NCBI GenBank assembly: GCA_023014485.1
Contig: JAJOZX010008830.1
Span: 31,001 to 95,000, forward strand
Reading direction: 5' to 3'
DNA from: Bathynomus jamesi
Taxonomy: Eukaryota > Arthropoda > Malacostraca > Isopoda > Cirolanidae
DNA length: 64,000 nucleotides
The notes beneath the pieces were generated by a model. That model saw only the letters and a program-made list of their open reading frames with translations. It was not told where the DNA came from and ran no database searches. The translations under genes and the position numbers were made by a program. Shown here in pieces: positions 1 to 10,770 of the stretch. The first letter of the stretch is position 1. Every line of letters starts with the position of its first letter.

Positions 1-438
1 CTCTACACTCTTTTTGCCGTATCGTATAAATATCATGGTAGCGCGCCTAGACCTGACTCTGAAAACCGTTATAATGCAAAGGGGGAAGGGGGAGGTATAT
101 TAATACTCTTTATTAACACTTATTACGTTTTATTAATTTCGAAAATGGTTTAGTTAATTAGGGGTATGCGAGTATGAAATTTCTATATAATAATTTAGGT
201 CGGAGAGGGACACTCACTACATTAATTTTACGTTACATTTCGTCAACCTATCGTGTAACGCGTTGCCTCAAGACTGAGTCTTTTTGTGGGTTCCGCTCTG
301 TCGGCCTCTCTTCAAGATTGCCAACTGTACCCATTTTAAACAATTTAAATCTAACAACCATACTTTATCGTAATCATCACAATTTTTAGTAAATTTATAT
401 TAAACATTAATTAATATTCTTAACTTGGCATTACTACA
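1..438. mobile_element. Left LTR of an LTR-flanked element, cut by window edge
   Basis: This segment is repeated at 4471-4907 and ends in the same TTACTACA as the second copy, so it is read as the left long terminal repeat, missing its first ~110 bases. A TATAAATA core-promoter-like box lies at 25-32. The outer parts are almost identical to the right LTR, but about 221-325 is unrelated-looking between the two copies. A 71-codon ORF here (174-389) loses its frame and sequence in the other LTR and is not taken as a gene. Confidence 0.75.
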
Positions 439-3400
439 CTCGCATCACCCCCTTGAAAATAAGTTTTTCCATTAGGAAAACTTATTAATATCGTTTAACA
501 ATGTCAATAAATTTATTCAACAAACTTATATATTTTGCAATTTTTTTATTTTTTTATTTTTTTTTAACAAATTCAACGTTTAGAAATAGACAAGAAATAA
601 TAGAATGACAATTCCCATACATATATTGTATCATATTATAAAAACCGAAAACTTTATAATTTTCACATTTGCATAAAATAACATTTCACTCTAATAATTA
701 AATTACAACCTGTAACTAATCTATACATGCCAAAAAAATAACGGAAAATTTTCTTACAGTGGCCACACAAATCTCAAGTTCACAATCTATTCCCGCGATT
801 TCTCATCAACGATCGCTTTACATTTGAAACAATTATTTGTATAGTTATACAGTTACTATCAGGGCAACATAGAAAAAAATAAGAAAAAGTTTACATAAAA
901 TACTGACCAAGAGCGCACATACTACTTCACGAAAACACAACAAATATGGGCAATAATCGCACCCTTTTCACTTATAATTTCATTACACAATAATCAGTAC
1001 TTAATTTGCTGGACGTTGTTTCGATGACACTCCGCACGCTGACAACGGATTTCAATTTTCAATCGCAGCTCTCCTGCTCACTTCGCTAGAATGCAAGGGA
1101 TTGCATCAATCAATATGCAACAGGGCAGCACGCTATAATGGTTCCGCTCTCTCTCCAATGGCGAAAAAAAAAACAAGAGACGTCCAATTCTAAAAGGATC
1201 AGGGGGGGGAGATATCTGAAAGCGGGACCACGCGCTGGAATTGGACGGAATTTGCAATTCTAGAAGTCGATGAAGAAACTCGCCTTGTCTCATCTCCACT
1301 TTTGTCGGTGAACGCTGCTCTTCCTACGTCCAGCTGAAAGACTCTTCTACTGGCAACAATCAAACGATGACTCCGCCGTAGGCCGTTTCCCAACGAACCT
1401 ACTGTATGTCTGTATGGACAGTACAGTCGTAGGCACCCGTTCAAGCTCTCGTGGCTTGTCTACCGCGCGCTGTGACACATATTTAGCGAAGCATTCGAGA
1501 AACGTGACCAGCTACTGCCCGAAAAATACCAGTAGACCATCTTCGATCGAAACTTTCGTGTGCCAAGACCCTGCACACGTAAATTTCTCTTCTCTTCCGA
1601 AACTGTCCTGCGCCAAGTCCATGCGCATTCGGTTCCTCTCTTCTCTCTCTTCTCTTCCGAAACCATCCTGCGCCAAGTCCCTGCGCAGTCTGGGTTTCTC
1701 TTCTCTCTCTCATTGGTGATCGATCACCTATCCGGTCGACTAAACTCCTTTGATGGAACTCGGATTCAACTTGGTTGACCCAAACTGAGCCTTTGCAATT
1801 TTGAAAAAAAAGTTTATTCGAAACGTTTCTGTACTGCTTATCATTTCATTTTTAATTTATCGAATTTTCTCGACAGTTCACTTCGAAACAATAACTACAC
1901 ATTTGCTCTGGCCAACTTCACGGAAAAAATATAAAAAATTTCGCAAAAATTTAATCAAATCTAGCTACCAATAAGGTCACTTATAGCAGTTACAGCAGAG
2001 AAGATAAAAAAAGTCATAAAACGCACGAAAAAAAAAATTGTACAGTATAAATATAAAAGCGCCCATACATAGTAACTGTTAGTATAATTTAAGAATTATT
2101 ATTGTTCAAACTATCGTCAGAAATCACCTCAATACCTCTAAATACAAAAGACAAAAATGAACCCCAGAAACTTCATGTCATCCATTCTCTGACAATCATG
2201 AACCCTCTTGCTTTGAGGAGGAGCACACAAAGACGCCACAAAAACGTTACTGGCTATCTATAAGGCTCCATTTCCGAGTGTACACTTGAGTCAATGTTTC
2301 AAATGCATTAGTTAACGCCGACTGAAGGTTTAAACAATAATAATTTTCTAAACAGTTATTAAAAAGTAAAAAAAATTTAAATATTACTACCAAAAATTAT
2401 TTTAATACAGTAATTCTAACTTGAAACGTCAAATTTCATATGAATTGAACTCGCAATTCGCAAATTACATCTGAGATACAACTCTCTCCTTCAACAGAAA
2501 ACCCCAGTATGGTTTGCAAATCACAAAAATCTCAGTAATTTATCGTTTCCAAGTGAAACTACAAATTTGCATAATTATACTAAATAAGAATAGATCATAT
2601 GCACTAAAAAAATACACGCAATCCACTGTAAACAAAACAAAACATTCTAATTAAGAGCGGTCGCTTTGTTTGTAAGCGAACCTCTATACAAATATCCCTA
2701 ACCGAATGAACTGCATTATATCCTAACATAATTTCGTAATATTTTCCATGCAAACGCTCGAACTAAAAAAAAGACATTTTTCATTTCTAATTCCAAATTA
2801 AAATATCAAATTAAAACATCCTTTTTAGAATACAATCTAAATTTGAACTAAAAATTTTACCATTGTCATTGAACTGGAAAGAAAAATAAAAATCGGCCTA
2901 CCTGTACAAATAAATTGATTATTGAATGAATTTATAAAACGTAAAGAAAATATATGAAAATCTACACAAATTTCTGTAATTCAAAAAAATTATAATATCC
3001 AGATTTAGTAAAATGTGTACCGTAACTCACATTGGCCGCAAAATAAAAATAAAATTTACTGCCACTTTTAGGCCTATATTAATAAATTCAATGTTATGCG
3101 CGGAAAGAACAATTTAGAATTTTATGCATAACATTTGTGCTTATTAAAGAAAAATCCTATGCTTATTTATGTTAAACCAATTAAAATTTTGTTAAATAAC
3201 TAAATTTACTACTCAATAGACATACCGTAAACGGTTAATCTCCGAACAATATTTTACGATAGGCCTACAAGAAATTCCTTAGTACATACAATAGCCATTT
3301 TACCAAATATGTCGGAATTGTCGTGAAATGAACGAAAGGAAAGAGAGAGGAGAAAAAAATAATCAGCTTACCTACCAAAGTTTATGGTATATAAATATAT

Positions 3401-4356
3401 GTAATTATATATATAACTAATAAATACGTATTAGTTAATAAGTAAGTATATAATTAATGAGTATATAAAAATAAAAAAAAACTTATAAAAATTTTACAAC
3501 ACAATTTCTCTATTTCAGTTAAACGAATTCTGCTTATTTTGAAATTTAACACAATCCTATACGGCGACTTATAATCTGACAAATTTAATATGTTTAAGAT
3601 TACCTTTCGACTGTCAATTAACTGTAACTTAACCTATATAGCGCGAAGCGAGCGAAGCAAAAAGCCCGTAAATCTATATAAACAAAATAATCCTATTATT
3701 ATATACAGGCAATCGAAATATAATCAAAAATCTGCTAATGAAACCCAGAAAATTTCTCACAAATTTTCGCTAAAACATTTTGAAAGGACCATATAAAATG
3801 TGTATCACTGTATTTAAACTAACAATTCACTTACGTACAAATCATTATTCTTATTATTATGATTATTACAATTCTCACTAATTCCAAAAGTTTTAAACAA
3901 AGTTAAAAAGGTAAGCTGAAAGCATACAGTAGAAGAGACGAAAAAAAAAAAATTGAGTCTCAGGCAGCACGATAATTTTCAAACTATATCCTCTCCGACC
4001 AAAATGAACGAAATTTAACGTAATAATGACTCGCAATATTGAGTCGGACAAACGAAAAGCAACGGAACTGGACGAAACAAATTAAATTCTTAGGCGCGAA
4101 GTTTGTCAGGGACGCTATCAGGACGCGAAGGCAAGCGCCATTTTTAAATTTTATTTACAATGAAATTTTAAGGCATGAAAATCGAAATTTGCCTGCAAAC
4201 GGGGTAAACTTTGCATTTAGATATTTTAATAATCGAAATAAAATATTCATTAACGCTATTGGTTATTATACCGGTTTTGAAGAATTTTAATCGAAATACT
4301 AAATCACGTGGGTAAGCCTCACAAAATATGATGTAAGACCACCGCTAGCCACCAGA
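439..4356. other. Internal region of the LTR-flanked element, no gag-pol seen
   Basis: Nearly 3.9 kb lie between the LTRs. I see no protease, reverse transcriptase, RNase H or integrase motif in any frame; the longest ORFs are about 100 codons and unrecognised. No clear tRNA primer-binding site follows 438 and no clear polypurine tract precedes 4357. A GC-richer island occupies about 1000-1780; the rest is AT-rich. It may be a non-autonomous large LTR derivative, or unrelated DNA trapped between two solo LTRs. Confidence 0.55.
1531..1710. repeat. Three-unit 60-bp tandem repeat
   Basis: Units start near 1531, 1591 and 1651 and share TCTTCCGAAAC followed by CCTGCGCCAAGTCC. The last two are close copies; the first is degenerate (CGATCGAAACTTTCGTG). 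It lies in the GC-rich island inside the LTR-flanked element. Confidence 0.7.
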
Positions 4357-4907
4357 TGTAGTGAATAGGTTTTATTTATTTACTTTCTCTTCATTATTTA
4401 CGCTTCTTCCTACTTTACTATATCTCTATTTATTCTCTATTTGCTATTTCTTTCATTTATCACTTTGTTTCTCTACACTCTTTTTGCCGTATCGTATAAA
4501 TATCATGGTAGCGCGCCGAGTTCTGACTCTAAAACCGTTATAATGCAAAGGGGGAAGGGGGATATTAATACTCTTTATTAACACTTATTACGTTTTATTA
4601 ATTTCGAAAATGGTTTAGTTAATTAGGGGTATGCGAGTATGAAATTTCTATATAATAATTTAGGTCGGAGAGGAACACAAAACAATTCGACTTTAAGATC
4701 ACATGGCTGTAAATCTTACGCGTATCGCGTCCGCCTCAAGACTGAGTTATGGGTATACAGTCCGCTCCTTTGGGCTCCATTCAGTACTGCCAACTGTACC
4801 CATTTTAAACAATTTAAATCTAACAACCATACTTTATCGTAATCATCACAATTTTTAGTAAATTTATATTAAACATTAATTAATATTCTTAACTTGGCAT
4901 TACTACA
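4357..4907. mobile_element. Right LTR (551 bp)
   Basis: Begins TGTAGTGA and ends TTACTACA, an imperfect terminal inverted pair typical of LTRs. It matches 1-438 over its last ~437 bases apart from a central replaced block. TATAAATA is at 4495-4502. The base after its end (4908) resumes a CR1-like LINE sequence that is uninterrupted at 39227 in another copy, which fixes this edge. The matching duplication on the far side lies outside the window. Confidence 0.8.
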
Positions 4908-5985
4908 GTGGATTGAAAACTGGCTGAAGAATAGGGGCAGAGGGTTGTAATTAAAGGGGTTAGTTCAGGTTGGGCCTCGGTCACTAGTGGGGTTCCTCAG
5001 TGTTCCGTTTTGGGGCTACTGTTGTTTATCATTTACATAAATGATATCGACGGTGGCATCGTCAGTCGGATCGCCAAATTCGCTGATGACACCAAGCTTG
5101 GGGCCGACGTTGGGACGCCCGAAGCGATCGAGGAACTGCGTGCGGAACCTAGGTAGGATAGGAGAGTGGTCCGAAAAATGGCAAATGCCGTTTAACTTGG
5201 GTAAATGCAAGGTGATGCACATTAGCTACGCCAATCTCAAGTCGGACTACTCGATGTTCGGGGTAATATAGAGGCGACTGATTTGGAAAAGGACTTGGGT
5301 GTGCTAATTAGCAGCGACCTTAAGTTTACCAAACAGTGCGTAGAGGTGGAAAAGAAAGCCCAGAAGCTGTTGGGTTATATCAGGAGGCAATTTCAGTTTC
5401 GGAACAAGGAGATTGTGCTCTCTCTGTACAATTCCCTGGTTCGGCCGCATCTGGAGTATGCTGTGCAGTTCTGGTCGCCCACCCTCAGGAAAGATATTGA
5501 GAGGCTGGAGCGAGTGCATGCGAGGACCACAAAGTTAATCCCTTCCGTTAGGCATATGGGCAACAATCGACGGTTACGCGCCCTGAACTTGTTTTCGCTG
5601 GAAACTCGGAGGCTGCGCGGTCAACTCATCGAGGTTTTCAAGCTCTTACGCGGGTTCAACGATGTCGATTTTAGAAGCATGTTTAGTTTAAATGATAACC
5701 CAACTCGCAACAATGGATGGAAGTTGGATTTGAAACGGTTCAGGACTAGTGTGTGTGTGGGAATTACTTTACGTATGAGATCTGTGACACGTGGAACAGT
5801 TTACCTTCAGAAGTTGTGAACAGTTCCTCTTGTGAATCATTTCAAGAAAAGGTTAGACCAAATCTTGCACACTATTTGAGTGTGTAGAAAATTTTCCCTG
5901 GCATCCGTTGCCATTGGTACCTCCTCGGTATGGGCCGCAAGGCCTTTTGAGGTACTTCTTTTCCTTGTAACTCCTTGTAACTCTC
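4908..5985 (+). pseudogene. 3' part of a CR1-like LINE, reverse transcriptase C-terminus and tail
   Basis: Matches the larger copy at 39227-40286 at high identity. It encodes the palm and thumb end of a non-LTR reverse transcriptase, with a VPQ.SV motif region, a FADD-type catalytic box near 5080, and then the conserved carboxyl region with LERVHARTTKLIP and a DTWN(R)LPSEVVN-like end. Frames change at least three times (near 5145, 5270, 5755), so it is dead. The 3' end carries CCTTGTAACT in two tandem units, the kind of short terminal repeat seen in CR1-group LINEs. Its upstream part lies beyond the LTR element, outside the window. Confidence 0.88.
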
Positions 5986-5998
5986 ACTCTGTGTGTAT

Positions 5999-5999
5999 G

Positions 6000-6050
<51 letters not shown>
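5999..6050. repeat. (TA)n microsatellite
   Basis: About 50 bp of pure TA directly after the LINE tail. IYIYIY-type ORFs across it are artefacts. Confidence 0.95.
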
Positions 6051-6052
<2 letters not shown>

Positions 6053-6215
6053 TAAGGTAAGGTAAGTGAAGTGAATTTAGAGAACGGAGTAATCAATTTG
6101 CCACTAAAATTCGTTGCCATGGGAACCGAATCTTAATTATTTATTGTACGAGAATTAGGAATGACAGTTTTTAACAGTTAACAAATCAATATCTCCAGAA
6201 AAAATATTGCTGAAA

Positions 6216-6243
6216 TTATTATTATTATTATTATTATTATTAT
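6216..6243. repeat. (ATT)n microsatellite
   Basis: Nine or so ATT units. Confidence 0.95.
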
Positions 6244-6389
6244 AATAGCTTGCAAATAAATGCATATAGCATGAGCTGTAAGTAATGAATATTGCTTTAG
6301 TGCATTGTTTAATTTTTTACGTGGTTGTTTGGTAGATGATGCGTGCTATAATTATTTATATCATACGTTTCAATGTGTCGTTACCCTAA

Positions 6390-7620
6390 CTCGTAATTGT
6401 CGGACACTGCGTATCGGACCATAAAACTGCCCCGACTAAGGTTGAGTGTTTCGTGGGCGGTATTAAAGGAAGAGCCGAAGAGGGGATCATGAAAGAATTG
6501 GGTGAAAGACCGATCGTAAATAAGATGGCAGAATGGTAAAACAGAATTAGGACTAAATAGAACTTAATGAAAAACGAAGCGTAGCTGGAATGTGAACGTG
6601 TGTGAAGCGGTTCGTGAACGCATCTCACGCCCGCGATGTACGGAATGAAGAGAATATAGTATTTTTATAATGGAAAATGATACACAGGTTGCTGATAAGA
6701 GAAGAGGATGATGCGAAACCAAATGATACAGAATGATAAAGAATGCGAGCGTATTGAAAGAGTATATTTAAAGAAGTAAAGTAGAATGTATGGAACACTT
6801 GAAGAATCAGAATGAATGAATGAGTGAATAAATGAATGGATGAATAAAGTATGCTAACAAAAAATTTTGGAAGATGCGTGAAAACTTAAAGGTCAGCATG
6901 GCAATGAGTACGAAATGCAAGAATCCCATTGGGATTGAAAATGAACTGTTAGATGAAAGAGAAATGAATCAACGCAGCTGGTGCTGGGTGTGTTGAAAAG
7001 TATATTAAGGGTTAATTCAGTAAGTTAGAGTAGGTGAGCGAATTGTGGAGACAAGTTAATGAAGCGTAACTTAATAGAAAATGACTGATATGGAAGATAT
7101 ATTAGGAACTGAAAGCAGAATGAATGAAACAAAGTAAGCAAGCTACAGTTTCGATAAGACTTTGTTTAGAAAGAATTAGTGCAAACGCAACGAATTTGCG
7201 TGGAGGTATATGAATGTCGATATTGACTTTCGGATGTTGGATGTATGTGTGGTATGGTAATAGTTTTTTAAAAGTAAAACTGTTGAGATGAATAGTTTTA
7301 GTAGTTTATAAAACAGATTAACGAACGAGAGGGTTTTGGATAAAATATGAAAGGAAGAAATCATTGGATACGGGAAGAGAGATGTAAAAGTGCGCGCGCA
7401 TTGGTTCAGTCATGCTGAGAAAATAATTAATGGTGTGAGAATTGGAGAAGCCTCGTAAAAGTGATTAGTGATGACGTCAATAAACGTATAATGGATATGA
7501 ATACAATGCGAGTGTTGTCGAAAATCAGAGACAGACCGTTTGCTAAAAACCATTCAATGAACACCGACTGGTCTAAAAATTAGACTAACACGAACTTAGT
7601 TGTAGCTTGTTGAGTAAATT
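6390..7620. other. Unassigned A/G-skewed stretch
   Basis: No long ORF and no terminal repeats found. The plus strand is rich in GAATGA-type words (for example 6808-6847). Short plus-strand runs such as 6398-6520 read as plausible protein before hitting stops, so a very old retroelement relic is possible, but I cannot name a domain. Confidence 0.3.
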
Positions 7621-7732
7621 AACCCACTTTTTGTTATTCTTTATACTTTTTCCCTTCTCTCCTTATTTGCATGTCTGTAACTCTCTTTATTCCATGTCTG
7701 TAGTTTGCATGGTATGATAGTGTTTGAGTTAA

Positions 7733-8005
7733 AAATGTGTTGCATGGTTTGTAATGCGTTCTTATTTTACTTTTCGTCTTTCATGCCTTTCCAGCCTAGT
7801 GGGCTGCATCCTCTACCTCCCTATGGAGTGGAGGATCGGTCTGCAACAGCTGGAAGAATGTGTTGCTTTGAGTTAAGAATGTGTTGTTCTTGAGTTAAGA
7901 ATGTATTGCATGGTTTGTAAGCGTTCTTATTTTACTTCTTTTCATCTTTTTTCGGCAGAGTGGGCTCTACCTCCCTATGGCGTAGAGAACCGTTCTGCAT
8001 TCTTT
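7733..8005. repeat. Local tandem duplication, period about 165 bp
   Basis: TTGCATGGTTTGTAA and CTCTACCTCCCTATGG each occur twice (7741/7909 and 7810/7964) in the same order with similar spacing. The copies are clearly diverged. A GTGAGT follows at 8061, but no exon structure is supported. Confidence 0.65.
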
Positions 8006-8149
8006 CCTATTCTCTCCGACTATTTTTCTGACTTGTCGGCAGTGGCCGGCGGATGATGATGGTGAGTCTTTTTTCTCTTTTTCTGAATGAATGTTAACCC
8101 ACGAGTGATAGGTGTTGCTACTTACTTAACCCCTTATTCTCTTCTCTTA

Positions 8150-8340
8150 ACCCCCTACTCTTTCCTTTCTCTCGGGCTAACCTTAGAGTGGATCTTAGGG
8201 TCTTTGTTAGCCTTAGCTTCTGTAGATCTGGTGAACCGTATCAAGATGGGATGGTGCTTCGGTCCTGGAGAAGAGTCTGTGTTGCCTCTGACGTCAATAT
8301 ATCTCTCTGGTCCAAATTTAAGCTTTGTGCCTCCCTCATA
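8150..8340. repeat. Dispersed repeat shared with 61330-61440
   Basis: GGATCTTAGGGTCTTTG followed by TAGCCTTAGCTTCTGTA (8191-8225) is recognisably the same as the segment at 61353-61388, in the same orientation. The unit limits are unclear. Confidence 0.5.
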
Positions 8341-8429
8341 AAGAATGAGAAAAAGTTTATTTGTTACAAATGAGCGAATGTATTTCTGGAGTAGTTCAAT
8401 AACTAAATATAAATAATCAAATAATCTCT

Positions 8430-8431
8430 AA

Positions 8432-8463
<32 letters not shown>
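8430..8463. repeat. (ATA)n microsatellite
   Basis: Eleven or so ATA units; a shorter run occurs at 8680-8698. The stretch 8464-9060 around it holds nothing else I recognise. Confidence 0.95.
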
Positions 8464-8464
<1 letters not shown>

Positions 8465-9064
8465 GCAGCTTCTATCTTAATTTGCAAAACCCTTTCTAAG
8501 ATTTCTGAGTTTACTTATCAGAGAGAAAATCTTTGAAGAACATTCATTCATTCAATATAACAAAATAACTATTATTATATATTCAGAAAATTGTTTTTAA
8601 AAAATAAATTTACTTTGCTTGAACAAATATACTGTCAGAAGTTTACAAAAGACTCTTACAACTTTTAATAAATATACAGTAATAATAATAATAATAAAAA
8701 AAAACTTTAGTTAGTGTATATACTGCAGTGAAAGAAGCTCTATAACAAAAGCTAAAATTTATAAATAAAAGCGGTGGTGATCAAGTTACTTCGCTGAGAG
8801 GAATTTGGAGCATGCATTTGCAACACAAACAATCCCATTTTGTCCTGTTAACTGAGAATATAAACAAACCCATTTAACTGTCGCATCTGTTCAACAATCG
8901 GCTTTTCTAATTTATACAAAAAATCGTTTGGCGCTTCAGGATTGGTTTATTTTAAGTAAAGATTTTCTTAAATATTTGATGCAGTGCAAAGTGCAAATTG
9001 TATAATGTTAAAACTAACGGAAGAACACCCTCATTTTCTCTCTCTGTCTATCTATCTATTCTAT

Positions 9065-9342
9065 ATATGTATGATGTAGTGGTTAACATTGCTGACTACG
9101 AATCCACCGGCCCCGGGTTCAATTCTCGGAGAAAGCAGTCAGTGCGCAGCTTACCCAGCTGTTCATCCTTCCAGAAAAATAGATTGGTAAGTAAGTGGAT
9201 ACCCTGGGTGGCCTAGTGGTTAAGACGCTGGGCTGCTGATTAGGAGGGCGTGAAATCGAGTCCGGGCAAGGACTTTATAATTTCTGACCACCTCTGGTGG
9301 GTCGTGGCGTGGTCGGATTCCACGTGAAGCTGTAGGTCGAAG

Positions 9343-9345
<3 letters not shown>
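9065..9345 (+). mobile_element. SINE with two tRNA-like modules, copy 1
   Basis: Two successive RNA polymerase III promoter-like modules are visible. The first has GTAGTGGTTAAC (A box) and GGGTTCAATTC (B box), about 9074-9130. The second has CCTAGTGGTTAAGACG and GAAATCGAGTCC, about 9207-9265. A shared tail with GTGGTCGGATTCCACGTG-like sequence ends at the (GA)n tract. The same two modules and tail occur in reverse at 16908-17162, and the second half again at 61488-61612. Neither module folds as an intact tRNA, so these are tRNA-derived rather than tRNA genes. Confidence 0.7.

Positions 9346-9423
<78 letters not shown>
9344..9423. repeat. (GA)n microsatellite, 80 bp
   Basis: Pure GA directly downstream of the SINE, perhaps grown from its tail. 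Ser-Leu repeat ORFs on the minus strand are artefacts. Confidence 0.97.
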
Positions 9424-9426
<3 letters not shown>

Positions 9427-9427
9427 A

Positions 9428-9773
9428 AGGTGGCGCAAAAGTCAGGCATCAAAGGAACCAAAGAGAATTGATTCTTTTCGTTTATGGCCGCCAACATTTT
9501 TAATAAAATTACATTTTTAGTTAAGACATTTATAATTCATAATTTTTTTATTAAAACATTTATAATTTATGCAGTGATGACCCTTTGACTCCTGACTTTT
9601 GCGCTAATTCAAGTGGGTAGCGCAAACGTCAGGAATCAAAGGGATATTGCATAAATCATAAATTTTGTAACTAAAAAATTATAAATTACAAATTATAAAT
9701 TATAAAATTTTTAACTAAAAAAGTAATTTTCATTAAAAAAATAGTGGCTCCTTTGATTCCTGATTTGCGCCAC

Positions 9774-9776
<3 letters not shown>
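9428..9776. mobile_element. Two inverted MITE copies forming a palindrome
   Basis: GTGGCGCAAA followed by GTCAGG and ATCAAAGG occurs at 9430 (plus), about 9588-9610 (minus), about 9613-9640 (plus) and 9746-9776 (minus). Each half is thus a short element with inverted ends, and the second half is roughly the reverse complement of the first. The AT-rich interiors also match in inverted orientation. No coding. Confidence 0.7.
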
Positions 9777-9777
<1 letters not shown>

Positions 9778-9830
<53 letters not shown>

Positions 9831-9832
9831 CA
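9778..9832. repeat. (TA)n microsatellite
   Basis: TA tract interrupted once; it abuts the fold-back mariner on its left. Confidence 0.95.
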
Positions 9833-9993
9833 GGGTGTACATAAATCAGGATCTATTTTTGTGAAGCACTTGGAAATTATATGGAATTCAATCATAAAAT
9901 GATAAAGTGGTAACATTTATTAATAATTAAGAGTAGGATTCGACGTGACGCCCATCAGTATCCCTGCACAGCTCAAATCGTTCCGCAGCATTT

Positions 9994-10270
9994 CTAAACA
10001 CATTCTGGAGCATTTGCGGGGTTATTTATCTGCAGCAGTTCGTATACGTGTACGTAAGTTTTCAAGACTCGTAATCTTCGTCTGATAGACGTGCGATTTG
10101 ATAAAGCCCATGCAAAGAAATCTAAACGGGTTAAATCTGGTGATCTCGCTGGCCAAGGTCTGTTGCTTCCGCGTCCGATCCAGCGATTTGGAAAACGTCC
10201 ATTTAGATAATCCTGAACAATTTTGGCATAGTGACAAGGAGCACCATCATGTTGATAGACGACGGGGATA
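9994..10270 (-). pseudogene. Mariner-type transposase C-terminal half, left arm
   Basis: Encodes a catalytic box YQHDGAPCHYAKIVQDYL, then WPARSPDLTRLDFFAW, and the C-terminal end. By my count 41 residues separate the HDGAP aspartate from the LDFF aspartate, which would place it in the DD41D group of mariner-like elements. A frame slip after AW, in the CMGFIKSH region, breaks the left copy. The first catalytic aspartate and DNA-binding domain are absent. Confidence 0.8.
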
Positions 10271-10663
10271 GGATTGTTAGTACCGTCGTCTATCAACATG
10301 ATGGTGCTCCCTTGTCACTATGCCAAAATTGTTCAGGATTATCTAAATGGACGTTTTCCAAATCGCTGGATCGGACGCGGAAGCAACAGACCTTGGCCAG
10401 CGAGATCACCAGATTTAACCCGTTTAGATTTCTTTGCATGGGGCTTTATCAAATCGCACGTCTATCAGACGAAGATTACGAGTCTTGAAAACTTACGTAC
10501 ACGTATACGAACTGCTGCAGATAACATAACCCCGCAAATGCTCCAGAGTGTGTTTAGAAATGCGCGGAACCATTTGAGCTGTGCAGGAATACTGATGGGC
10601 GTCACGTCGAATCCTACTCTTAATTATTTAATAAATGTTACCACTTTATCATTTTATGATTGA
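10266..10663 (+). pseudogene. Mariner-type transposase C-terminal half, right arm
   Basis: Inverted counterpart of the left arm, open over 129 codons. It keeps HDGAPCHY-like (here with a short frame slip near 10310), SPDLTRLDFFAWGF and the C-terminal SLENLRTRIRTAADNITPQM. It cannot make a whole transposase because everything N-terminal to the second aspartate is missing. Confidence 0.8.
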
Positions 10664-10714
10664 ATTCCATATAATTTCCAAGTGCTTCACAAAATAGATC
10701 CTGACTTTATGTAC

Positions 10715-10770
10715 ACCCTGTGTATATATATATATATATATATAATATATATATAATATATATATATATA
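10715..10770. repeat. (TA)n microsatellite
   Basis: Interrupted TA tract between the fold-back mariner and the next transposon. Confidence 0.95.

Larger units (their letters stand above)
9833..10714. mobile_element. Fold-back element of two mariner C-terminal halves
   Basis: Left end reads CAGGGTGTACATAAATCAGG; the right end is its near-exact reverse complement. Arms of about 430 bp meet near 10265, with almost no spacer. Each arm carries the end of the transposase gene and the same transposon end, while the N-terminal half and opposite end are missing. It sits inside a TA microsatellite, consistent with TA target choice. Confidence 0.88.

Noticed and set aside
174..389. 71-codon ORF in the left LTR, with a related 67-codon ORF at 4639-4842
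   Set aside because: Only the first dozen residues agree between LTRs, then the sequences are unrelated; no domain.
1078..1778. Overlapping ORFs of 68-101 codons in the GC-rich island
   Set aside because: Open on both strands because of composition and the 60-bp tandem repeat; no domain or start context.
5872..6120. Ile-Tyr repeat ORFs (also 13268-13486, 46577-46828, 47422-47810, 54334-54531, 61214-61831)
   Set aside because: They only translate (TA)n microsatellites joined to chance open sequence.
8061..8066. GTGAGT as a host splice donor
   Set aside because: No coding exon, acceptor or conserved frame nearby.
9220..9497. Ser-Leu repeat ORFs (also 13234-13536, 15715-15921)
   Set aside because: They only translate (GA)n microsatellites.
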